Assembly: GCA_905182815.1 (NCBI GenBank)
Contig: CAJJCX010000004.1
Coordinates: 434,001 to 498,000 of the forward strand
DNA from: an uncultured Candidatus Thioglobus sp.
GTDB lineage: Bacteria > Pseudomonadota > Gammaproteobacteria > PS1 > Pseudothioglobaceae
DNA length: 64,000 nucleotides
Reading direction: 5' to 3'
A model generated the notes under the pieces. The model ran no database searches. It saw only the letters and a list, made by a program, of their open reading frames with translations, and was not told where the DNA came from. The position numbers and the translations under genes are program-made. Each line of letters starts with the position of its first letter. Within the stretch, counting starts at the first letter, position 1. This document shows, one piece after another, positions 40,895 to 49,890 of this stretch.

Positions 40895-42252
40895 TTAAAG
40901 ATGCCTTAAATATGAGTTATATTCAAAGTCAGTAATCGTACTTTCAAATCTTTTTATCTCAGATTCTTTGACACATTGATAGGATTTTTGAAACTTTTCA
41001 CCAAAAAATTCTTTAACTACTGGGGATTCACTTGTTTTATGAACAGCTTCTCTCCAGGTTATTCCTAATGCAGCTTCATGCTGCGCATGAGCATTTCCAA
41101 TGGTTTCTTTATCAAGTGGATATTTATTTGTTATTCCTGACAAAACACTTGAAAGAATGGATGCAAATACTAAGTAAGGATTAGAGTCTGCACTTGGAAG
41201 TCTAAACTCTAAACGCGTTGCTTTTGAGGATGCCTCAGGTAATCTTACTAGGGCAGTCCTATTTTCATTACCCCAGCTTAATGTTGTTGGAGCGTGATCT
41301 GCATTATGAACTAAACGTCGATATGAATTTGAGTGGGACGCATAAAAAGAAAGAAAATCAGGGGCATTCTTTAAAAGGCCCGCAATAGAGTTCGCAAAGA
41401 TACCTTGAGGCTGTTTATCTTTGTCGACTGTAAAAACATTGTTACCATCTTTATCAATAATGCTAAGGTGCGCGTGCATACCGTTGCCAGCTTGATCTGA
41501 AAAAGGTTTGGCCATAAAGGTTGCATTCATATTAAATTGTCGAGCGCAGTTTTTAATTAAGCGTTTCATTAAAAAGGCCTGATCAGCCATCAAGAGGGCG
41601 TCATCATGATGTAGTAAATTAATTTCAAATTGTCCAGGTGCACACTCCTTGATGGCAGTCTCAGCAGGAATCCCTAAGAGTGAGCACTTTTTTCTACTAG
41701 GGCAAAGAAGCTTTCAAAGTCATCCATCTCATTCAAGTTGAGAAGCTGAACATCTTCATATCTTCTGTTAGTGCCTGGAATGATTGGCATTTGTGGATGG
41801 CCATTTTTTTGTAATTGTTTATCTACAAGATAAAATTCCATTTCAGGTGCGATAACTGGCTTTAAATTAAGCTTTTGAAAACGCTCAAGAACTGAAGATA
41901 GGATTTGTCTTGGGTCTGCATAAATTGCCTCTCCATCACCATTTTCCATACTAACAAGGCACTGGGCTGTCTTGCGAGTGCTCCATGGCGTGACTGCTAG
42001 TGAGCTTATAACGGGCCTACATATTGCATCACCGTCACCTGACATCACCAGTCCAGTTCCCTTAGGGTTATCACCCCAAACATCAAGTACATAGCTTGAT
42101 ATAGGCATTTTAAGGCCACCATCAAAAGCTTTAATTAAAGTTTTTGGTGCGGCATATTTGCCTCTTGGGATACCATTAAAGTCAACATATATAAATTCAA
42201 TTTTTTCTAAATCTGGGTTATTCTTTAAAAATTCTTCAGCGATATTAGTCAT
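40895..42252 (-). CDS. puuA: Gamma-glutamylputrescine synthetase (glutamine synthetase family), frameshifted
   Basis: ATP-dependent ligation of glutamate to putrescine, the first step of the Puu pathway; about 453 residues joined. The first frame carries IEFIYVDFNGIPRGKYA and APEMEFYLVDK. The second carries AKPFSDQAGNGMHAHLS, ENRTALVRLPEASSKATRLEFRL and SADSNPYLVFA. The frames join if one A is added to the six-A run (T run at 41688-41693), reading VEKKCSLLGIPAETAIKECAPGQFEINLLHHDD. As written the first frame ends in a stop at 41674. A homopolymer deletion, probably an error. It is divergent from the aminotransferase operon. Confidence 0.93.
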
Positions 42253-42359
42253 GTATTTAAAAGTTTGCTATTTAATTATTTATGTTACTTTTGAACAATC
42301 GTAAATTATTTTTTACTCATGATTCAAAAAAGTATTACACTATAACATTTAAAATTGTG

Positions 42360-42386
42360 TTGCAAGATAATTTCAATTTCTTGCGA
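42360..42386. promoter_or_regulatory. Imperfect inverted repeat in the puuA/aminotransferase divergent promoter region
   Basis: TTGCAAGA (42360-42367) and TCTTGCGA (42379-42386) form an inverted repeat with one mismatch and an 11-bp spacer. It lies 33 bp upstream of the aminotransferase start, in the 166-bp gap between two divergent catabolic operons. A plausible operator, not proven. Confidence 0.4.
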
Positions 42387-42418
42387 TTTTAAGTTGATAA
42401 TTTAATTGAGGAATTCCC

Positions 42419-43792
42419 ATGACTATAAGCACATCAGCTCTCCAACAAAAAAATGCCAAGCATTTAATTCAATCCTTTAGTGATTTAAGTTACATCAATA
42501 AGCCTGAGGAAACTCATATCATCAGCCGAGCAGATGGAGTTTATATCTATGACAATGATGGTAAGAAGATTTTAGATAGTATGTCTGGCCTATGGTGCGT
42601 TAATATGGGCTATGGTCAACAATCAATTATTAAGGCTGTGAATGAGCAAATGAAAGAACTTGTTTACTATAATAATTTCTTTGGGTCTAGTCATCCTTCT
42701 GCAATTAAGTTATCTGAAATGATTGCGGATAAAACTCCAGAAGGGATGAATAAAGTTTATTTTTGTGGTTCTGGATCTGAAGCAAATGATACTGTTGTGA
42801 GATTAACAAGACACTATTGGAATGCAAAAGGCAAGCCCTCTAAGTCTGTCATTATTAGTCGCAAAAATGCTTACCATGGCTCTACTATGGCAGGTGCTAG
42901 TTTAGGTGGAATGAGCGCCATGCATGCTCAAGGTGGCTTACCAATTGCTGATATTGAACATGTAGAACAACCCTACTATTATGATGCTTGTGTTGAGGCA
43001 GGTGGAAAAATTGATGAGGATGAATTTGGAATTAAGATGGCTCAAAGCCTTGCTAAAAAGATTGACGAGCTTGGTGAAGATCGCGTTGCTGCATTTATTG
43101 CGGAACCGATTCAGGGTGCAGGTGGAGTTATTATTCCTCCAAAAACTTATTGGCCAGAGATTAGTAGAATTTGTAAAGAGAGAAATATCCTTTTAGTTGC
43201 AGATGAAGTAATATGTGGCTTTGGAAGGACTGGGGAATGGTTTGGTTCTGGACACTTTAACTTTAAGCCAGATTTAATGGCATTTGCAAAGGGAGTAACT
43301 TCGGGTTATCTGCCAGTTGGAGGTGTTATTGTTCATGATGATATTGTCGATGTATTAGCTTCAGCTAAGGAAGAGTTTAATCATGGATATACTTATTCAG
43401 GACATCCAGCCTGTATGGCAGCAGCTATAGCTAACCTTGAATTAATGGAGAGCACTAATATAATTCACCAAGTCAAAAATAATACCGCCCCATACTTGGG
43501 AAGTAAGTGGAAGGATTTAGAGAATCATTCCTTGGTGGGTGAAGCTAGACAACTTGGAATGCTTGCAGCAATAGAAATTGTTGAAGATAAAGAAAATTGC
43601 AAGCGATTTGATAATAGTGGAGAGATTGTTGGAAAATGTCGGGATTTTTGTTATGAGAATGGCATAGTAATGAGGGCAATTAAAAATAAGATGGTTATTT
43701 CTCCTCCTTTAATTTGTACTAATGAGCATATTGACGAGATAATTGAAAAGGTTTGGAAGTGTCTTGATTTGACTGCCAAATCAATTAAGTAA
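42419..43792 (+). CDS. spuC: Class III diamine aminotransferase (putrescine--pyruvate type)
   Basis: 457 residues of the omega-transaminase family. The PLP lysine is K291 in MAFAKGVTSGYLPVGG; D262 in VADEVICGFGRTG and the SGSEANDT phosphate loop are intact. Closest in feel to SpuC-type putrescine/cadaverine aminotransferases; GABA aminotransferase activity is also possible and would complete the route to succinate semialdehyde. First gene of a plus-strand operon with puuB, speB and an amidotransferase. Confidence 0.88.
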   Translation: MTISTSALQQKNAKHLIQSFSDLSYINKPEETHIISRADGVYIYDNDGKKILDSMSGLWCVNMGYGQQSIIKAVNEQMKELVYYNNFFGSSHPSAIKLSEMIADKTPEGMNKVYFCGSGSEANDTVVRLTRHYWNAKGKPSKSVIISRKNAYHGSTMAGASLGGMSAMHAQGGLPIADIEHVEQPYYYDACVEAGGKIDEDEFGIKMAQSLAKKIDELGEDRVAAFIAEPIQGAGGVIIPPKTYWPEISRICKERNILLVADEVICGFGRTGEWFGSGHFNFKPDLMAFAKGVTSGYLPVGGVIVHDDIVDVLASAKEEFNHGYTYSGHPACMAAAIANLELMESTNIIHQVKNNTAPYLGSKWKDLENHSLVGEARQLGMLAAIEIVEDKENCKRFDNSGEIVGKCRDFCYENGIVMRAIKNKMVISPPLICTNEHIDEIIEKVWKCLDLTAKSIK

Positions 43793-43805
43793 ATACTATC
43801 TTTGC

Positions 43806-45080
43806 GTGCAATCTTATTACCTAGCATCTCGAAATATTGAGATTGATCAACCTAAGCTTACTGGCGACGTGCATGCTGACGTTTGCATAATTGGTGGAGG
43901 CTACACGGGTCTATCGACCGCTCTTTATTTGGCAAAAGAAGGAGTAAATGTTCTCCTGCTTGAATCCAACAAGCTGGCATCTGGAGCCTCTGGTGCTAAT
44001 GGAGGTCAAGTATCTGGTGGCATGAGAAGAGACCAGTTCTATCTAGAAAAAACGTTAGGAGTTGATTATGCTAAAGTTTTATGGGAGATTGGCGAGAAAT
44101 CAAAATATCACGCTAAACATCTAATTGATCAATATCAAATTCAGTGTGATTATAAAAAAGGTATTGCCCACCCCAATCATAAGCAAAAATATTGCGAAGA
44201 GTCAAAACAATATGTAGATCATATGAATGAAAACTATGATTATCATGACATTGAGTATTTGGATGATAATGAAATGAGAGATGTGACTGGCTCAAATACA
44301 TATTATGGGGGTAGTTATGATGAAGGTGAGGCTCACTGTCATCCACTTAATTATGCTCTTGGGATTGCAAAAGCTGCTATCTCTGCAGGTGCAAAGATCT
44401 TTGAAAATACTCCTGCATTAAGTTATAAAGTTAATGATGACCATGTTAAGGTAATCATTAAAGATGGCTCCATCAAAGCAGATCGAGTTGTTCTGGCTTG
44501 TAATGGTTACCTTGGTAATTTTGAAAAAAGCTTAACATCAAAAATACTGCCAATGAATAACTATATTGTTGCAACTAAGCCGCTTGACGATGAAACGGTT
44601 CAAAAGATAAACCCAAAAGACATAGCCTTTGCTGACTCAAGATTTGTAATCAACTATTTTAGAATGAGTGCTGATAAGCGCTTACTTTTTGGCGGTGGCG
44701 AGAATTATTCTCAAGAACTTTCAAATAATATTATTCCCATAGTTACTAAGCCTTTAGAGAAAATTTATCCATTTTTAAAGGGCGTAAAAATCGATTACGC
44801 TTGGGGAGGAAAGCTTGCGATAACAATGAATCGCCTGCCATTCTTTACAACTCTTCATAATGAAAAAGTTATATCTGCTCAAGGCTATTCTGGTCAAGGT
44901 GTTGCTCTTGCTAGCTACTCTGGAAAATTAGTTTCTGAGAAAATTACTGGAAATGGGGAGACTTTTGATATTATGGCAAAGATTCCAAGGCAAAGTTTTC
45001 CTGGTGGAAGGTTTCTTAGGAAATCCAAGTATGAAACTCGGCATGCTATATTATTCGCTAATGGACCGATTATAATATGA
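43806..45080 (+). CDS. puuB: Gamma-glutamylputrescine oxidoreductase
   Basis: A FAD-dependent DAO-family oxidase, 424 residues. N-terminal CIIGGGYTGLSTALYLA binds FAD, followed by SGASGANGGQVSGG; the C-terminal QGYSGQGVALASYSGKLV closes the FAD site. It oxidises gamma-glutamylputrescine to the aldehyde. The start is GTG at 43806, 13 bp after the aminotransferase. The N-terminal YYLAS...DQPKLTGDVHADV stretch is typical of PuuB/OrdL. Confidence 0.92.
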   Translation: MQSYYLASRNIEIDQPKLTGDVHADVCIIGGGYTGLSTALYLAKEGVNVLLLESNKLASGASGANGGQVSGGMRRDQFYLEKTLGVDYAKVLWEIGEKSKYHAKHLIDQYQIQCDYKKGIAHPNHKQKYCEESKQYVDHMNENYDYHDIEYLDDNEMRDVTGSNTYYGGSYDEGEAHCHPLNYALGIAKAAISAGAKIFENTPALSYKVNDDHVKVIIKDGSIKADRVVLACNGYLGNFEKSLTSKILPMNNYIVATKPLDDETVQKINPKDIAFADSRFVINYFRMSADKRLLFGGGENYSQELSNNIIPIVTKPLEKIYPFLKGVKIDYAWGGKLAITMNRLPFFTTLHNEKVISAQGYSGQGVALASYSGKLVSEKITGNGETFDIMAKIPRQSFPGGRFLRKSKYETRHAILFANGPIII

Positions 45081-45110
45081 AGCTAGTTTTTCAACATATA
45101 GGAAAAATTA

Positions 45111-46085
45111 ATGAGTACTGATGACTTTGAAGAAATAAAGACTGATCAAGCTTTCACTAAAAAGACTCTCTATGGCAGAGACAATGAAATGACCTATGGC
45201 GGCGCTCTTAGTTTTTTAAGGCGCAAGTATACAAAGAATCTAAAGGGCGTTGATATTGCTGTGAGCGGGATTCCATTTGACGCTGCAACGAGCTTTCGAC
45301 CTGGTGCAAGATTTGGCCCTAAAGCAATAAGAGAAGCCTCAGTTCAGCTTGCAGAATTATTAGCATTTCCAGATGGAATAGACCCCTTCAAAACATTAGC
45401 GGTAACGGATTATGGAGACTGCGAATTGGATTATGGTTTTCATGGAAATGTGGTTGCTCAAATCGAAGCCCATGCTAAAACTATATTAGACTCTGGGGCA
45501 GAGATGCTCACTTTTGGGGGTGATCATTTTGTAACCTATCCACTTTTAAGGGCACACGCTGCAAAGCATGGACCAATTGCGCTTGTTCATTTTGATGCGC
45601 ATACAGATACTTGGCCCGATGAAGATGGAAGGCTTGACCATGGCACGATGTTTTCAAGAGCCATCAAAGAGAATTTAATTGATACCGAGCACTCCATACA
45701 AGTTGGAATAAGAACTCATAATAGCAATACCAAGGGGGTGACTATTCTTGATGCGCCGTGGGTTCATGAGAATGGCGTAAATAAAGTAATTAAAAAAATA
45801 ATTGAAGTCGTTAAAGATCGCCCTGCATACCTTACGTTTGATATTGATGGTCTTGACCCAGCCTATGCACCTGGAACTGGAACACCAGTCTCGGGAGGTT
45901 TAACTTCTGCCCAGGCCTTAGGAATTATTAGGGGCTTAGATGGCTTAAATTTTATTGGCGCAGATGTTGTTGAAGTGGCTCCAGTTTATGATCATGCTGA
46001 GATTACAGCAATTATTGCAGCGACTATTGCGCATGATTATCTAGTCATTAGAGCAAAGCAAAAAATGAAAAAATTAAAAATTTAA
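45111..46085 (+). CDS. speB: Agmatinase / ureohydrolase family enzyme
   Basis: 324 residues with the complete dinuclear manganese site: H139 (GGDHF), D162, H164 and D166 (HFDAHTDTW), D244 and D246 (FDIDGLDPA). Agmatinase makes putrescine and urea from agmatine, which fits the adjacent putrescine genes. Guanidinobutyrase (to GABA) is an equally compatible activity and cannot be excluded. It is 30 bp after puuB. Confidence 0.88.
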   Translation: MSTDDFEEIKTDQAFTKKTLYGRDNEMTYGGALSFLRRKYTKNLKGVDIAVSGIPFDAATSFRPGARFGPKAIREASVQLAELLAFPDGIDPFKTLAVTDYGDCELDYGFHGNVVAQIEAHAKTILDSGAEMLTFGGDHFVTYPLLRAHAAKHGPIALVHFDAHTDTWPDEDGRLDHGTMFSRAIKENLIDTEHSIQVGIRTHNSNTKGVTILDAPWVHENGVNKVIKKIIEVVKDRPAYLTFDIDGLDPAYAPGTGTPVSGGLTSAQALGIIRGLDGLNFIGADVVEVAPVYDHAEITAIIAATIAHDYLVIRAKQKMKKLKI

Positions 46086-46097
46086 TTTCTTAAGAAT

Positions 46098-46817
46098 ATG
46101 ATGAAAATTGGAATATTATTAGTTGGAAGGGCTTCAGAAGACTTGGTTGACGAATATGGTACTTATGCAGAAATGCTTATTGCGCTTATTAATTCTGAAG
46201 AGAAAGTGTTTGAGTTTAAAACATTTAATATTCTTGATTCAGTATTTCCAAAAGATCACCTTGAGTGTGATGGATGGATTGTTACCGGCTCTCCGCACGG
46301 CGTTTATGAGGAGCACTCTTGGATACCAGTAGTCAGTGATCTGATTAAAAATATCTATAAGGACAGCCTGCCAATCTTTGGAGTATGTTTTGGGCACCAG
46401 CTAATTGCCCAAGCGCTTGGAGGCCATGTTGAAAAGTCAATAAAAGGATGGGGTTTGGGGCTTCATACTTACCAAATTAACAATAAAACAGGTTACATGA
46501 GTAACTTGTTGGAAGAGGTGACCTTAAATATTTGTCATCAAGACCAAGTCCTTCAAGCGCCAGTCGGCGCTACTGTTTATGCAAAATCTGATTTTTGTGA
46601 AAATGCTGGTTTTTATATCAAAGATAAAGTTCTTACAATGCAAGCGCATCCCGAATTTTTGGTTGATTTCACAAAGGACCTTCTAGCTGCTCGAAGAGAT
46701 ATAACAATCCCAAAAGAATTTGTAGACCCTGCTTTAATTAAGCTTAAAGCGAAGCCTGAAAGCGTTCAATCAGCGCAGTTTGCTGAGACTATAAGGCAGT
46801 TTTTTAAATTAAGTTAG
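46098..46817 (+). CDS. Class I glutamine amidotransferase-like protein
   Basis: 239 residues, catalytic triad C97 (GVCFGHQLIAQALGG), H184 and E186 (MQAHPEF). The nucleophile elbow is GMP-synthase-like (GATase-1), not the GxCRG type of PuuD (peptidase C26). It follows speB by 12 bp and sits where PuuD would be expected, so it may hydrolyse gamma-glutamyl-GABA, but this is inferred from position only. Its 3' end overlaps lhgO by 9 bases. Confidence 0.82.
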   Translation: MMKIGILLVGRASEDLVDEYGTYAEMLIALINSEEKVFEFKTFNILDSVFPKDHLECDGWIVTGSPHGVYEEHSWIPVVSDLIKNIYKDSLPIFGVCFGHQLIAQALGGHVEKSIKGWGLGLHTYQINNKTGYMSNLLEEVTLNICHQDQVLQAPVGATVYAKSDFCENAGFYIKDKVLTMQAHPEFLVDFTKDLLAARRDITIPKEFVDPALIKLKAKPESVQSAQFAETIRQFFKLS

Positions 46818-48026
46818 TTTGTTATAAGCCTCAGTCGCTTTATCCGTAATATATTTTCCAATTGGTATAGCTGAAGTTGCTGCAGGAGATGGTGCATTAC
46901 ATACATGGATTGATCGCCTGCTCTCAGCAAATAAAAAGTCATGCACAAGTGTGCCATCATCCAAAACTGCTTGTGCTCTAATTCCTGCAGGGTATGGCTG
47001 GAGATCGTTAAGTTTTACTGAGGGGCTATATTTTTGCACCTCCTTTAAATAACCTCTCTTAAAGATTGAATTTTTCATTTCATATAAGCCCGATTTAAAG
47101 TTTCTCATAAGTACTTTATGAAACCCTTTGAATGATAATAACTGAAGGGTGTCCTTTAGGCTGAAATTAAACTGACTATAACCCTCACGCTTAAATCCAA
47201 GAACCGCATTTGGCCCAACTGTTATGCTTCCATCAATCATTTTGGTTAAGTGAACTCCTAGGAAGGGGAGAGTTGGATCAGGTATTGGGTAGATCAAATG
47301 CTTAACGAGATTGTTATGTTTTTCAGGAAGCTTGAAGTATTCTCCTCTAAATGGAACAATTTGAAAGTTAATTTTAATTTTAAGTAGTTTTGCTATTCGA
47401 TCAGCCATTAGCCCAGCGCAGCAAACAAGATATCTTGAGCTGAATGTTTCATTCGAAGTTATTATTTGAATTTTATCTTCGTCTTCTTTAAGATTAATTA
47501 TTTTAGTGTTAAGAAGAAACATGCCACCTAATGACTCAAATTGCTCTGACATTTTCTTTGTAATTAATTTATAGTTAACGATTCCAGTTGACTTGACTAA
47601 AAGCGCACCAATACCAGAGATGTTTGGTTCAATTTCATTTAATGTTTTTTCGTTTAAAATTTCAACTTCAATATTATTCGATTTGCACCGCTCATAAAGC
47701 TCTTTCATCCGCTTCAATTCTGTGTCATTAGTTGCTACTAATAGCTTACCACATTGCTGATATGGGATTTTATGAAGCAAGCAGAATTTGACTGTTTCTG
47801 TTAATCCTTCTCTGCAAAATTTTGCCTTTAAGCTGCCAGGTTCATAGTAAACACCAGCATGAATGACGCCACTATTGTGACCCGTTTGGTGTTGAGCGAA
47901 AGATTCCTCTTTTTCAACAAGCAGGATGCGTTTATCAGGGTGTTTTGTAATAAGCGAAAGTGCCGTCGATACGCCAACAATACCTCCTCCTAAAACTACA
48001 TAGTCGAACATTAGATCCGTCTTCAT
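46809..48026 (-). CDS. lhgO: L-2-hydroxyglutarate dehydrogenase/oxidase
   Basis: A FAD enzyme oxidising L-2-hydroxyglutarate to 2-oxoglutarate, passing electrons to the membrane quinone pool, 405 residues. N-terminal YVVLGGGIVGVSTALSL, GHNSGVIHAGVYY and C-terminal GIRAQAV are characteristic. It is 24 bp downstream of glaH, the same pair as in E. coli, where the substrate comes from glutarate. Confidence 0.94.
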   Translation of the reverse strand: MKTDLMFDYVVLGGGIVGVSTALSLITKHPDKRILLVEKEESFAQHQTGHNSGVIHAGVYYEPGSLKAKFCREGLTETVKFCLLHKIPYQQCGKLLVATNDTELKRMKELYERCKSNNIEVEILNEKTLNEIEPNISGIGALLVKSTGIVNYKLITKKMSEQFESLGGMFLLNTKIINLKEDEDKIQIITSNETFSSRYLVCCAGLMADRIAKLLKIKINFQIVPFRGEYFKLPEKHNNLVKHLIYPIPDPTLPFLGVHLTKMIDGSITVGPNAVLGFKREGYSQFNFSLKDTLQLLSFKGFHKVLMRNFKSGLYEMKNSIFKRGYLKEVQKYSPSVKLNDLQPYPAGIRAQAVLDDGTLVHDFLFAESRRSIHVCNAPSPAATSAIPIGKYITDKATEAYNKLT

Positions 48027-48050
48027 TTTTACAAGTGTATATGGAATAAA

Positions 48051-49010
48051 TTATTTATCATTATCGCCAGTATTTTCAGCAAAAACACCTCTTTGACGAA
48101 GAAGTTCTCTATGAAGGTTCTTTTTGGCTATAAACTTATCTCTTCCATGAAGCCAGCAATAATTATTAATAATAAGCATACTGCCTTCGGGTAATTTTAT
48201 ATTTGAAGTATTCGTCTCTTTTTCAAGTGACTCTCCCATTTCATACAAATAAAGCCCTTGCTCAATATTCAAAGGTTCAACGAATTGATCAATAAAAGAC
48301 ATAATTGGCTTTCCATCACTCATCTCCTCTAAAAAAATTGGATGAGACGTTTTATAAGTAATATTTTTACTAGAGGGCGACCCCCATTGAAGATTTTCTT
48401 TTGCTAATGGATGATGATAAAATTTGTCCAAATCCTTCCAGTCATCAACATGAAGTAGAAGTGAATCACCACCTTCAACATCAACTTCAAGTATTTTTTG
48501 CATGATTACCCAGTCAGTAGTCTCTTCAACATAAGTCCCATCATTGTGGAGTTCCATTCTGCGATGAGCTTGACGGAGATAGCTGTCACTATTATCTTCA
48601 TTTTTAACACTAAATCTGGCATAAAACTTGCCAGACATTGAATCAAGATTTGGAATGCCGATAAGATGAGAAATTGCCGTAGAAAGTAGAACATTGAAAT
48701 CTATAAACTCTATTCCATTAATCGTTGAGTTATTTAATAGCTCACATTCCAGTAATATTGCTCCTGTTGATCGATTCTTAAGAGTTTTTAATAGAAATTT
48801 ACCTAAAGTATCATCAGTTAGCTTGTTTAGACAATCAGCAAGATAAAACCTTAAAAACGGTTTATATTCAATTGATTGAACATTATGATCAACTATTTTC
48901 TTAGAAAATTTTTCTACAGTATTTTTTGACAGCTTAAGGACCTGAACTCTTGAGTTATTTTTGTGTTGGCTCAATTCAAAACCAACATTTAAAGTATTTT
49001 TTGAGTTCAT
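48051..49010 (-). CDS. glaH: Glutarate 2-hydroxylase (CsiD/GlaH)
   Basis: Fe(II)/2-oxoglutarate oxygenase that hydroxylates glutarate to L-2-hydroxyglutarate, 319 residues (E. coli 325). The iron triad is H155, D157 (ELHNDGTYVEE) and H288 (YCWLHGRDKF), close to E. coli H160/D162/H292. The GGDSLLLHVDDW and MSFIDQFVEP motifs match. The C-terminal RELLRQRG segment supplies the 2-oxoglutarate-binding arginine. Pairs with lhgO to turn glutarate into 2-oxoglutarate. Divergent from the GntR gene across an 18-bp palindrome. Confidence 0.94.
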   Translation of the reverse strand: MNSKNTLNVGFELSQHKNNSRVQVLKLSKNTVEKFSKKIVDHNVQSIEYKPFLRFYLADCLNKLTDDTLGKFLLKTLKNRSTGAILLECELLNNSTINGIEFIDFNVLLSTAISHLIGIPNLDSMSGKFYARFSVKNEDNSDSYLRQAHRRMELHNDGTYVEETTDWVIMQKILEVDVEGGDSLLLHVDDWKDLDKFYHHPLAKENLQWGSPSSKNITYKTSHPIFLEEMSDGKPIMSFIDQFVEPLNIEQGLYLYEMGESLEKETNTSNIKLPEGSMLIINNYCWLHGRDKFIAKKNLHRELLRQRGVFAENTGDNDK

Positions 49011-49032
49011 AGTAATATATTAAGTATTTTTC

Positions 49033-49050
49033 AATAATGTCGACATTATT
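49033..49050. promoter_or_regulatory. Perfect 18-bp palindromic operator candidate
   Basis: AATAATGTCGACATTATT is exactly self-complementary. It lies 22 bp upstream of the glaH start and 87 bp upstream of the GntR gene. Its TGTCGACA centre fits the GT-N-AC style sites of FadR/FCD-type GntR regulators. Probable autoregulatory operator for glaH-lhgO and the regulator. Confidence 0.65.
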
Positions 49051-49137
49051 AAATTATAACTACATTTTTAAATAATTCAAGCTATACTGTGGTTAAATTG
49101 TAAATTATCTAACTTTAAATTACATAAAAAATAGTGA

Positions 49138-49890
49138 ATGGATACTTCTAAGCAAAATACAGCTTCTAAAATTCTTGATGCATTAACTAGTGATATTATT
49201 CAGGGCGTGTTCCCACCTGGGGAAAAATTACAAATTAAAACTTTAAAAGATCGCTATAAAGTTGGAACAAGTCCAATAAGAGAAGCACTATCACAACTAA
49301 TTGCCAAGGATTTAGTTGTGTCTGAAAACCAAAAAGGCTTTTATGTTAGTAATATATCTATTGATGATTTAACTGACATTTATCAGGCAAGATCAAAAAT
49401 AGAGGGCTTATGTCTTGATATGGCTATAAAAAAAGGTGGCGATTTTTGGGAGTCAAAAATAATTGCAGCTTCTCATTTATTAGCTAAATATAGTAAATCT
49501 GAAAATATTGATATGGATGAATGGCAAAATCGACATTTTTCATTTCATGAAGCATTAGTTTCTGGTTGTAATTCCCCAAGACTTTTTCAGATAAGGCAAT
49601 CACTTTATGAAAAATCTACCCGATACCGAAATCTTTGGCTTCAAGAAAATGTTACTAACTATGACAGACTGCAAGCAAATCAGAACGAGCATGTTGCGCT
49701 AATGGTATTGGTGCTCGAAAGAGATTCCATACCTGCTCAAAAGCTTATAGAGGCCCACATAATGACACCGGTCGAGATTATAAAGAAAACTACCTTAATA
49801 AAGCTTGATGGCAGTAAACTGCAGAGGCCGAGAAAGTTTTATTGGAATGCTGTGTTCATTTTCAAAAAGGATTGGCGCAAGTGCTTTTAA
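49138..49890 (+). CDS. GntR family regulator, FCD type (CsiR/GlaR-like)
   Basis: 250 residues. Winged helix (about 8-75, GEKLQIKTLKDRYKVGTSPIREALSQL) and an FCD ligand domain (about 80-215) with its metal-binding histidines (HFSFHEALV, HVALM, EAHIMTP). In E. coli, CsiR/GlaR represses glaH-lhgO until glutarate is present; the divergent placement here suggests the same. The last 30 or so residues run antisense through the rppH end and look unlike the family, so the original stop may have been lost or shifted. Confidence 0.88.
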   Translation: MDTSKQNTASKILDALTSDIIQGVFPPGEKLQIKTLKDRYKVGTSPIREALSQLIAKDLVVSENQKGFYVSNISIDDLTDIYQARSKIEGLCLDMAIKKGGDFWESKIIAASHLLAKYSKSENIDMDEWQNRHFSFHEALVSGCNSPRLFQIRQSLYEKSTRYRNLWLQENVTNYDRLQANQNEHVALMVLVLERDSIPAQKLIEAHIMTPVEIIKKTTLIKLDGSKLQRPRKFYWNAVFIFKKDWRKCF

